A stretch of DNA of 64,000 bases from Beverwykella pulmonaria (lineage: Eukaryota; Ascomycota; Dothideomycetes; Pleosporales; Melanommataceae). This document shows positions 11,461-20,805 of this stretch, one piece after another; position 1 is the first letter of the stretch; each line of letters starts with the position of its first letter. Location: contig BCHH01000015.1 of assembly GCA_001599595.1 (NCBI GenBank), positions 525,431 through 589,430 of the forward strand, written 5' to 3'. A program made the position numbers and the translations under genes. A model generated the notes under the pieces. It had not been told where the DNA came from, did not search any database, and was given only the letters and a program-made list of their open reading frames with translations.

Positions 11461-12132
11461 TAGTACCGCATAATCTGGTATAAGTGAGTTTACCTAGGCT
11501 CAAAGGGGGAAGCTGGTCCACCAATTAGATGGCTGCCTGTGGGGCCGTTTAATGCCCCGTAATCGTAGGGAATCAACGTCAATCCATCTTCCTGCGTGTA
11601 ACTGTATTTTTGCGTTAACCATGGCTACTACTGGTACAGGGGACTGTGGGCTTGTCTGTAAGTTCCTGGGGCCGTTTATTACTGTCTCTACTGATATACT
11701 TGTCACTGACACACTGTAGTCGCCACCAAAGACTTCCGTTCAAGCTCGATCAAATTGTCTGTCGCCAACCATCTAACCCTGATGCCCTTGCTGTATATAG
11801 AATACGCGTAGGGCTCTCTCTTACAAACTTAGATGGAGAGGAGACACTTTAGCTAGATTCAAGAGGGTAGTTAGAGAAGGAACAGAAGCTGTAGCAGGAG
11901 AGCAATCAATCCAGATGTTACGATCTACTCTAAAACGGCCCCGAGGCATGATATGAGAGGAGGATGAACTTACGACCCCAGCTACGTACACAGAGGGGTA
12001 AGTGCCCAAGCTTTTTTTATGCCAAGACAAATAGCCCCAAATAAACAGCCTCACGAGCAGTCATCTAATTGGTGGACCAGCTTCCCCCTTTGAGCCTAGG
12101 TAAACTCACTTACACCAGATTATGCGGTAGTA
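11461..12132. mobile_element. 662-bp MITE with 66-bp inverted termini
   Basis: The element proper is 11466-12127. Its ends are inverted repeats of about 66 bp starting CCGCATAATCTGG, with one A/G mismatch between the arms. It is flanked by direct repeats TAGTA at 11461-11465 and 12128-12132. Because the repeat ends in TA, either a 5-bp target duplication or a TA duplication (Tc1/mariner style) fits. The inside has no transposase frame, so it is non-autonomous. It lies at the 5' side of the dead NLR. The superfamily is not certain. Confidence 0.85.
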
Positions 12133-12808
12133 GATCTTGGGCGAGGTGTGTCTGGCGCGAACTGCACTCTAGCCAACGCTGTTGCACTGCATCTGCATGT
12201 GTGAGTGTGCGAAGGGGCCACAGACAAGCAACAACCGTCCCTCCTGTTAGGACAACATAAAAGATAGTTGTCCATTTGGCCGAGAAAATAGCCTAGCTAA
12301 CGTTGGCTGAGGTCATTGCCTTAAGAAGAGGCAAAGCCTAGCGTGCACTGGCGGGGCTCAACAGCGGGGAATTCCGCACCTAGCGCTTAGCGCTTCGCAC
12401 TAAAGTTGACGGTTTGCAACGCAGTCCTTGAGGCGGGAACTGCTACGTATTGCACCTTGACGATGGTTAAAAGGGGCACCTTGACAACTGGAGTCGTAGA
12501 AGGTGCGTGATGTATCCGTCGAGAAATTGGATCAGCTGTTGGGCGGGGGCCAGCCAAGCCACGCAGCCAGTCATGCTGCTGCACCGCGCTGCCAGCGGAC
12601 TGAACATTACACATTTCCGCGCTTCAATCCGGCCGGATATGCCTTACATTGCTCTTCTCTTGCTAGGTTGGTTTCTCATTTACGTAATCTTTTCTCTGCC
12701 TCTTCTGGTCCTTTGGGTCATCACAATCCAATGCTCTTTACACCCTCGCCAAACCACATTTAGAATATCCCAGTCTATTGACCAGCTCCCTTTGCTTCCC
12801 CGGATTCC
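12133..12808. other. Region between MITE and DUF6601 gene
   Basis: The first bases after the element continue, on the minus strand, in frame with the NLR hydrolase domain (a peptide near QTHLAQDLL). This part is probably the displaced 5' end of the NLR gene. The remainder is pyrimidine-rich on the plus strand and presumably holds the promoter of the gene at 12809. Confidence 0.4.
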
Positions 12809-13909
12809 ATGGCTCCACTAGAGGCCCTACTCTGGCCGGTACGCTACCAACTCTTCCATCGTTCAAGCGTTCATGCACTCTAACAACAGCATACATAGGT
12901 CGCTAGCGCGGTGCTTGAGAACCAGGAAGGAGAGAGCACGACTGATACCTTACCAGCTACCTATCACTACCATGACGCCACTGGCAGGCTTTTCGTCGGC
13001 GACCCGGCGGAGGACACACTGGCGTTCTTACGGAGGGAACTGTCCCTCGGGGGCTTGATTGGTATGTTGAGGTATCTGTGGTTTGCTGGTGCGAATCGTC
13101 CTGCTATGCCACTGCACCATCATCTTGCTATAGGCCGGGAAATCGTCGTCGTTGACCGGATGGACTTGCACCTCCTTTTGACAAACGAGGGTAGACTCTT
13201 TGTCAAGCCCGTCCCGCGTTTTCTTCTCAACCCGGCCTTTTGCCAGATCAACCTACAGTGTCCCAGAACCTGCTCATGCGATAATCTGGCAGCGACCTGT
13301 CGGACAGCCCCGCGGAAAGTCGCCCTCGGCTTCCTTTACACCTACGCTTGTCTCATATCGTCGGAGAGCGACTTCCACGTTGCCACCGAAAAGCGCCTCT
13401 TGCCTTGCAACGAAGACAATAAGCCGATCAAATGGGCAGACTGGAAGATCATGGCCAGGGAGCTGCTCCGAATGCACGAGCGCGACTCAAGTACGATGCA
13501 TCCGCGCTTTCTGCGCGCCGAGCTCCGCCTCTCGCGCATCAACACCATCCACCGCTTTACACGCCTTCCGCGCTTCGATCCCTACTTCCGCAGTCGGCAC
13601 AACTACAGCAGCCTCTTTGGCGACAACCTCGCCTGGATGGCTACGGCCACCGTCTTTGTTGCCCTGGTGCTGACCGCAATGCAGGTTGGCCTCGCCACGG
13701 AGCGGCTCAAGGATGACGCTGCCTTCCAGCAAGCATCGTACGGCTTCACTGTCTTTGCCATTCTAGGGCCCATGTGCGCATTCGGCCTGGTGGTCCTAGA
13801 CGCGCTATTTCATCTCATCAAGGACCTGCCGTTGCTTCTTAGAAGACAGCTTACTCGCAGAGAGCGCCACCATACTATGTCCAGCACTGGTCTGGGGGGT
13901 GCAGCCTAG
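12809..13909 (+). CDS. DUF6601-family membrane protein
   Basis: The long open frame has no usable ATG because an in-frame TAG precedes it, so the start must be spliced on. An ATG at 12809 gives a ten-codon exon (12809-12838). It is followed by a 60-bp intron with a perfect CTAAC branch site and acceptor CATAG, and then exon 12899-13909. The product is 346 residues. The soluble part has features I associate with the DUF6601 fungal family (PLHHHLAIGREIVV, RLFVKPVPRFLL, and LSRINTIHRFTRLP before the membrane part). Two C-terminal transmembrane helices follow (WMATATVFVALVLTAMQVGL and YGFTVFAILGPMCAFGLVVL). The function of the family is unknown. The cysteine-rich stretch CPRTCSCDNLAATC in the middle is notable. 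Confidence 0.82.
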
Positions 13910-15004
13910 TTGTCACATCGATGGTGAGATATATGAAGTCGAGCAATGTACAAAGGGCTTAAGATACAGTAGGTAGGGTTTGGCCCAGCGGCCAGTGGAA
14001 GATGGAAACGAATCCCGAGCTTGCGCAAGGGCTAGTAGATGGACTTGGGGAGCGCAGCCATCACATATTCCTTCAGGGAGAGGAAAACAGGCCGTCGCGA
14101 ACATTAAACGATGCGATAAACCTAAAATCGCAGGAGCGAAGTGAAGGGTGTTAATGCGCTGAAGCGCAAGCGAGAATGGCCCAACAAGGGCTTCCAAATC
14201 TATGTGTAAATAGTAATATTAGGCAACACTACAAGCTTAATAGGGTAATTAATTAGTAGAGATGCCGTGCAAATACAGGTACTTGAAGAGTACTTAAAGA
14301 AGAAGTAGTCTGGATATCTGTCAGCGTGGCGGCTTCAATTACAATGATATCTCGCCACCCCTAGCAGGGAGGATGGCCGAGCTGCACTGGCACAGGCCTT
14401 GTAAATGTTTCAATATGAAGAGAGAACAGGTTAGTAGAGGGACATGTGCCACTTTTCAAGCCACATATACTATCCCTACAAAGTACTACTACTACATATT
14501 TGGTAAGGTGACTTTATAGCGGCCGTGCGCGCAGAATCACCAAAGTGCAGAACCCGGAAACCAATTTCGGTCACCACGGTAGCGTAAAATACATTACAGC
14601 GGAGTAATTATGATATCTTTCTATACAGCAGCTCGCTTAAACTCACGCCAAGAGACCCTGTCAATCACCTACTACGGATAAACTTGGAGTACATGTTTGC
14701 ATGTGCTAAATACTACTATAAACGCTATACATGTTCTGATCTAGGATGACTATCACCCAAAACCTCCAAAAAGTCAAAAATTATTAGTGATGACAGGTAT
14801 GCAGGGGTCAGAAGCTAAGATAGTTTTTGTAACAGCGCAGGATATCAGAACGATCGGATTTGGGTGCGAATCACTACCGTAGGCATATGGGAGTGCACGA
14901 GTGAAACGAATACCCAAGATGGAATTGACACCTATAGGCAAAGTACAAAAAGATATTCAAAAGCTACCTGATCTAACTAACAAAACGACTGGCTTATATA
15001 CATG
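13910..15004. other. AT-rich intergenic region
   Basis: No gene can be supported. Base composition falls and TA steps are frequent, as in RIP-affected fungal DNA. Confidence 0.4.
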
Positions 15005-15225
15005 AAGAGAGATGAGAGATAACGAAGCCAAGGTACTATAGGTTTGGATAAGGACCTGTATTAGAGTTGCATCAGGAGCTGGTCAGGAGCTAAGGTAATA
15101 CAGGTTTAGATATAGATAGAGCCTGTATTGGGGTTGAGTGGGGAGCAGGTTAGGAGCCAGAGTCCTACCAGTTCAGATAGGAATAGGACCTGTATCAGGG
15201 TTGGGCAGGGTGCGGTTCAGTCACG
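15005..15225. repeat. 67-bp imperfect minisatellite, about 3 units
   Basis: The anchor CCTGTAT recurs at 15055, 15122 and 15189, a constant spacing of 67 bp. Around each anchor are the same blocks (ATAGGTTTGGATA-like before it, GGGTTG/GAGTTG and GGAGC after it). The copies differ at many sites, so the array is old. Confidence 0.7.
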
Positions 15226-15499
15226 TGATGGAACAATTGTTTGAATTGTTATACTACCCCCCTCCTAGTAGGCAAATAGTCCTGTATTTTCAAGGTCTAA
15301 ATTTGCCCTTGTTCATTCTTGTAAACGTGTCTAAACAAAGGTAAATTACACACAGGAATTAGTGGTGAATAATTATAGCACAAAGCTATTTTCTAGTTAA
15401 TGCTTTATTGTTTGGTGAAGGGATTATAACAACTACTATACAATTGCTTTTACCTAGTTTTCCTCTCTAAATAGGGTGCTTGTTAATAGGTGAATGGGA

Positions 15500-15910
15500 G
15501 GCTTATTGCGGTGGAGTAAAGGGTGTTCAATAAAGAAATATCACACGGGGGTAGGAGGGCGACTCGCAGCCATGCGATGTCCGAAGCAGCAATGCACTGG
15601 AGGAGGAAGAATTATCACTGTGGAGGTTTGGCAGTAGACTGTTTGCAATTTCGTTGTATCTAGCTACCAAACCAAAATGAAAGGAGAAGGTGTGATGAAA
15701 AATATATGAAATGTTCGTGGTCTCGTTGGGGGTCGGTTTGTGTGTGTCGTGCGATTGTTCATGCGATCGTTGTGTGATGTTCGTTGTCGATACCGTGTGG
15801 GTGTCGTGTTCGGGTCCCCATATATATACAACGCACTAAAGAGCACACTGATTTTGTGTGCTCTCCACTCTCCCTCATATACAACCACAAAACAAAACAG
15901 AGACAGAAAA
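15500..15910 (+). repeat. Dispersed promoter-like repeat, copy R1
   Basis: This copy shares long blocks with R2 (16076-16515): GGTGGAGTAAAGGGTGT, GGCGACTCGCAGCCAT, GAAGCAGCAATGCACTG, GGTTTGGCAGTAGACTGTTT and a final CCATATATAT TATA-like box. The right half is more diverged than in the other copies. On the minus strand the block CATGGCTGCGAGTCGCC contains an ATG that opens a short frame. R1 is the most decayed of the three copies. Confidence 0.7.
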
Positions 15911-16075
15911 TTATGAACACTTTCTCCCCAGTTCATCCACACATTCGTCTTTTCAAATTTTTATATAAATAATTATGGTGCTGCTCAGGTCCCCCAACGT
16001 CACTCACTCCAAAAATCCCCCAAAATTCATACATTCCGTAGCGCTTTGAGCTACTACCCTCGAGCTCTGCAAGAT

Positions 16076-16515
16076 GATATTGGGGTGGAGTAAAGGGTGT
16101 GATATAGAAAATCACGAGGGTAGAGGGCGACTCGCAGCCATACGATTTCCGAAGCAGCAATGCACTGAAGGAGGGGGAGGATCAAGGCTGAGGTTTAGCA
16201 GTAGACTGTTGCAATTTCGTTATATATAGCTACCAAACGAAAGAAAGAGAAATGTGAGATGAAAGACGGAAGAAATATTCGTGATCTTGTTAGGATGAGG
16301 GTCGTGTGTTCAGTGATCGGTTCGATGGTTATTGTTGATGCATTCGATTTATTCCCTGTGATGAATAGGCATGGTGTTCAGATGCCCATATATATGCCGC
16401 GTTGAGTGATGACGAAGCAAACAGCTAACAGAGAAACCAAGACCCGTTCCCTGCACCATGCACTCAAGCCTTCAACCCGTGCCTGAGGTGGATTCGAGGA
16501 AAGTAGCTCTTCGCT
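16076..16515 (+). repeat. Dispersed promoter-like repeat, copy R2
   Basis: R2 lies in direct orientation about 575 bp after R1. Its right 340 bp also match R3 at 36268-36624. Near the right end is CCATATATATGCCGCGTTGA followed by an ATG at 16458. This opens MHSSLQPVPEVD, which matches MHPNLQPVAEVD in R3. On the left the minus strand carries an ATG opening MAASRPLPS, shared with R1. The unit thus looks like a divergent promoter with the first codons of a gene on each side. An older minus-strand frame (15933-16160) continues beyond R2 on the left. Confidence 0.7.
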
Positions 16516-17018
16516 ACGGCACAATATACAGCTACCTCAGATAGATCTACCTCAGATAGATACCCCGTGCGTAACATGATCTAGATTTCGTCCTGGCCTG
16601 AACTTCAAGTCAAGATGTTGAAACTGCCCATTTGGAGCCCGAGCCTCCTTGATTAACATACTTCAACTGGTGTTTTTTTGACAATTGGTATGCTAAGGAT
16701 GATGTAAATGCGAGTTGCTTAATACAGTTGCAGTATAGCTGGGATGGAACATGGCTGGGGTTGGTTAAATTCAATTTATCACTCGTAACCACATTCCTCA
16801 TAGCAGCGGGGAGACGCGAAATCAGGACTATGGCAGAGTGAAATTGCCATTATGATCTATGACTGAGTAAAACGCCCAATTAAAAGTATTTACAAAGAAT
16901 TCAAGTCTAACTATCAATCAAAAAAGCACAAAAACGCCAAAATAATCCCCCAAAGTCTACTCGCCCTGCAATGCGTCAAACTCAGCTCCCACATCCTATC
17001 GCCTTCTAGCCCAATCGC
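16516..17018. other. Intergenic
   Basis: No gene is supported. The right part is the 3' flank of the minus-strand gene that ends at 17019. Confidence 0.4.
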
Positions 17019-17768
17019 TTAGGCCTGGGGAGCAGCCTTGAATGACTCATCGCAAATAATCTGACTGACTTCGCTCTCATGAAGGAATGTCCATGCACCC
17101 TTATCGGCATCAGAGAAGGTAGTATCAACATTCTTGCCACGCTTAGCAACAATCGGGACACCAGCATGATCAAGGACTGAACATCGGAGGTCTTGTTTCT
17201 CGGCCCAAGCACCAACAACAATCTCAACAGTCTGGAAAGGTCCGGTAGAGCCAGCAGGGGCGGTCTGAACGCGAGGACCCTCAGCGAGCGTGGTCTGTGT
17301 ACCCAGCTCAGTGCTCTGGTTCTGGAGAATGACGCGAATCTGGAAGTTGGATGGGTCTGACTTGACGAATGTAGGGTCGCAGATGATTTTGCTGACCAAG
17401 CTCTCTTTTCTGAACATCCATTCACCCTTGCCGCCGTCGGCGAACGTGATGTCTGTGTTGGCGCCGCGAAGGACAACAATGTCGTGGCCTTGGTCGTCGA
17501 GGATCTTGCAGCGAAGGTCTTTTTGCTGGACGTCTTTGCCGAGACGGAGTTCGACGGTTTGGAAGGGCCCAGTGGAGGCTGTGGGACCGCCTTCTCCGTG
17601 CTGGCCTTCCGTGAAGGTGGTTTGTGTGCCAAGCTCCGTGGCTTGATTAGCGAGGACGACGGTGATGGTGTTGTCAAGATATCGCTTTTCAGGGACAGCC
17701 ACGGTTAATGGGGCGGCGATGGCAGTGGTGGCGGCGAATGCGGCAAGAATGATGGATGTGTACTGCAT
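17019..17768 (-). CDS. Secreted protein with two tandem ~100-residue repeats
   Basis: A single exon encodes 249 residues. The N-terminus is a signal peptide (MQYTSIILAAFAATTAIAAP). The mature protein consists of two copies of one domain, roughly residues 34-137 and 142-242. Both have the order NQ(A/S)TELGTQTT, STGPFQTVE, a DLRC block, RG(A/K)N, TFADGGKG/TFSDADKG and IICD. Each repeat has two cysteines at equivalent positions, suggesting one disulphide per domain. I do not recognise a named family. A small secreted beta-rich protein is the best description, and an effector or cell-wall role would be a guess. A 223-codon frame on the same strand in another phase is a shadow. Confidence 0.8.
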   Translation of the reverse strand: MQYTSIILAAFAATTAIAAPLTVAVPEKRYLDNTITVVLANQATELGTQTTFTEGQHGEGGPTASTGPFQTVELRLGKDVQQKDLRCKILDDQGHDIVVLRGANTDITFADGGKGEWMFRKESLVSKIICDPTFVKSDPSNFQIRVILQNQSTELGTQTTLAEGPRVQTAPAGSTGPFQTVEIVVGAWAEKQDLRCSVLDHAGVPIVAKRGKNVDTTFSDADKGAWTFLHESEVSQIICDESFKAAPQA

Positions 17769-19099
17769 TTTGGCTGTTGTTGTATTCTTGTGGATAAACC
17801 GAAGTCGAAAACTAAAATTTATGCAGAGATATCGATATAAGAAGGAATTTTAAAGGAAAAGCGCAAATAGATGATGAGATGATGAAATAGTTGGTTAGTG
17901 AATGATAAGGGAAAGTTCTCTAGGGACTCAACCTCTTATATATTCATTTCGTCCCTTCCCAGTCCCTACCACCACCACCATTACAAACCGGAGCCGGATA
18001 TTCTACAAAAAACTTACAATATCTACTTTGAAAATAGAGCGGCTGCTGCTAACTGTCACACTGTTGTTCACCTGAGAAAATCATCTCCGTCAAGCATAGC
18101 GCTGACGCGAGCCTCATGTGGCTGGAGAAACGAGACGAAACAAAATCATCTGATTGGACACAATTGGAGAAAACAGATGAAAATGGTTCGGGACCTGAAG
18201 AACCGGGAAAGGCGCAGCGGGCTGAAGATGCTTCCAGCCCGCAAGACAAGTTTGCCAAGGCTTGGCAATGTGGTTGTCAGCAGTCCGGACAGGGTTTATA
18301 TTTAGATTAGCTATTTGATTTGTGATCGGCCGAGGAAATTCTCTCAACGTTGATTGTAGACGACAACACAACACTATTGACTGAACACGATCAGCCAGAA
18401 TAAATTATTGGAGCGAATTCGCGCACATTGCTCCCTCTGTGTGCTCTTTTTGGGAGTGAAAAGAGGTGAATTGAATGAATCCTAGATGTATGGGCAAAAT
18501 CCCAATGTATACTATTTGAATAACGCTACACTACGGGTAATGGAGCCAGATGGGCATTAGGACCCCATTATAAAGCTACCATGCGTTTTCAGTTCTCCCC
18601 CACACTGTAAATGGATTTTACCCAATCCCAAGGATATTACCCTCCTGCTGTAGGAGCCTTCTAGAGGAATCAACAAGCCTCGAACAACTGACCATGGATT
18701 CAAGTCCTAGTCTGCTACATCTATGCTCTTTGCTAGTTTGAGCCGTTCCTTATGTCTCTGTACAAGCAGCCAAATACACAATCTTTTGCTTCGTCGAGCG
18801 TGCTTTATAGACGTCCCGTCAAAACACGATAAAGTCTTGCGCCGCACCGAACTAGCATCCTCCCCGATTTTAGGCGTCCTATTAGGCATGCATAGTTTAC
18901 GATACTACTACTATTTTCGTTAGGAAGCTTGATGTCTACACCCACTTCGATCAATGTTTTCATAGACGTGGACTGCTATTCGTACCACCTTAAATATTTG
19001 ATGTTCTGGATTCTGGTAGTTGTAGCTAGCCATCTTATCTGGTATCCTGTTGGAAAATGCAATAGAACTCGTATCAACCCATCTGGATTCACAAAAAGA
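17769..19099. other. Intergenic
   Basis: It contains the promoter of the minus-strand secreted protein at its left end. Short frames at 17898-18305 and 18049-18374 have no domain and no coherent structure. I see nothing else. Confidence 0.4.
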
Positions 19100-19650
19100 T
19101 CAGAAAGTAACCGGGGATATATCGCTGGCGGGTATGATGTGTTCAAGTCTGAAGACCTGCATAGGTATATATGATAGAAATTGATCTAAAGCAAGTGCTC
19201 TGGGGGTTGGCAAGGTGCTCAATGCATCATCGTGACGGGGATCCCTCCCATCATTAATAAGATAAACGAAATATAAGAATCCTAAATCATATACATCATA
19301 GTGCAATGCGCTCCTCCCATTGATTCCCACAGCAACTTTACACCTTTCATGACCGGTAAGTGAATCGATACTGCTAGAACCCATTGACACAAGCAAACAT
19401 CCGCGGTATCATCAAATCGAAGTCAATAGCGACCGGGTTTACCCCGTGTTTGAGTAAAGTATATACCGGGGCTCCGCATTCAGAGAGAGCGGTACGTCGC
19501 AATGATGTCTCCCCTACATCGTTTTGAATACACTTCCGCGCCGCCCAAAATCAACTTTTCAACCGTTGCTGGTAAGTTGGTCCACGCAGCTCTATGTAAA
19601 GAAGTGATGCCGCCAACCAGGATGTCGTCTGCAAACTTCCAACTGTGAGG
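19100..19650 (-). pseudogene. Ankyrin-repeat gene relic
   Basis: Minus-strand translation between about 19650 and 19380 gives ankyrin-like helices: GITSLHRAAWTNLPATVEKL followed by ILGGAEVYS. After a frame change it continues VGETSLRRTALSECG and VYTLLKHGVNPVAID. A further block in another frame, 19396-19100, contains NGRSALHYDVYDLG. Pieces lie in at least two frames and are interrupted by stops, so the gene is dead. Ankyrin proteins of this type are abundant in fungal genomes, often with HET or NACHT domains. No such domain survives here. Confidence 0.5.
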
Positions 19651-20112
19651 TATTTGTCAGTCAAGTGGTTGTTCTAGAATCTGGAGTTTCAGTTTTATAT
19701 ATAACCTTAACTAGAAGCATTTGCATTGTTTATATCAAAGAAATCTATCAGTTTTTATGTAAGCAAGGTTTGGGATACAAGTACATGACGATATACACAA
19801 ATATTTCTTCGTTTTGTTCAACGTGTCGCTGTAAGCAGGGTGTGGGTGAATAGGTATGAAGATGTGTATATTGTGTGTGATATGTACAACTAATATATAT
19901 ATGGCGGACTGATTAATCAATCGCATATATACGTGACTGGTATGGTGTCCAGGGCCTACAAACTTGCAATAAGCTCCCTAATAACTAGCCAAGACTGTAG
20001 ATTGCTACTACAGAACATGCATGGAGTATATTATAGAAAATACAATAATGTGTCTTGAAAGAAGTAGTTTTTAAAGGAAAGAGGCGGCGAAAAAAAACAA
20101 AAAAACAAGAAG

Positions 20113-20308
20113 TGTTGGTCTCACAGGGCTATTGCAATAGCAATGGGTGGGTTCTGAGCAAAGTATTGATTTGTGTCTGTGTCTATCTGAGGTGAGGCTC
20201 AGGAGGTTGTATCATCCCTTTGCCGCCAAGCATTGCTAGTGTCTCATGTGATAAACACGTGATCACAACATCACCACGTGATCAACACGTTATATATATA
20301 TTCCAACA
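20113..20308 (+). mobile_element. Solo LTR, copy A (196 bp)
   Basis: The 196-bp unit begins TGTTGG and ends CCAACA, a perfect 6-bp inverted terminus with the TG...CA ends of LTRs. It is flanked by 5-bp direct repeats AGAAG (20108-20112 and 20309-20313). It has no internal coding region, so it is a solo LTR. Near the 5' end is the palindrome GCTATTGCAATAGC. Near the 3' end are two CACGTG boxes and a TATATATATA run. It is nearly identical to copy B at 28373-28568, in opposite orientation. Confidence 0.9.
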
Positions 20309-20313
20309 AGAAG

Positions 20314-20805
20314 CAAGAAAGAGTGTGTGGGTACTGCGCATCAGATCAACCTTTAGTAAAATGTGAAAATACTGAGCGCACTAAATTCTGAGATGAAATT
20401 GACCCATGTACGTAAGCACAGTAGATCGACAATAAGAATGGACAGATATATTTATGAGGAAGAAAGCCTAATTAATATTATTATTTATTCTATTCACCAT
20501 CTGGCACTGGCCCTGGCTGGAGCCATGCAGAATTTTGCCTAAGGAAAACCCCATCTACAAGGAAAACCCTTCGTGTGACTTGTATGCTGTTACCGGTAGT
20601 ACGCTCTTGGGCGTAATTATATAATACGAGGTGTGTCAGACCGGTGTCCAGTCGTCGGCGTTTGCAATTGCCGACGACAAAACACGTGAAGGCGCGTTTT
20701 TTGACAGGCTCACTTGCGTCTTCTGCATTAATCGCCACCCACCACTACCAACGCGATCACGACTCTCCTCTCCTCTTTGACCCGCTCATGTGAGAGTTCT
20801 CTCTC
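20314..20805. other. Promoter side of PSO2
   Basis: I see no gene. The last 100 bases are pyrimidine-rich and likely hold the PSO2 promoter and leader. Confidence 0.4.

Noticed and set aside
17006..17677. 223-codon second frame on the same strand as the two-repeat secreted protein
   Set aside because: It is lysine/serine/proline-rich without a start context. The repeat structure and signal peptide are only in the other frame.
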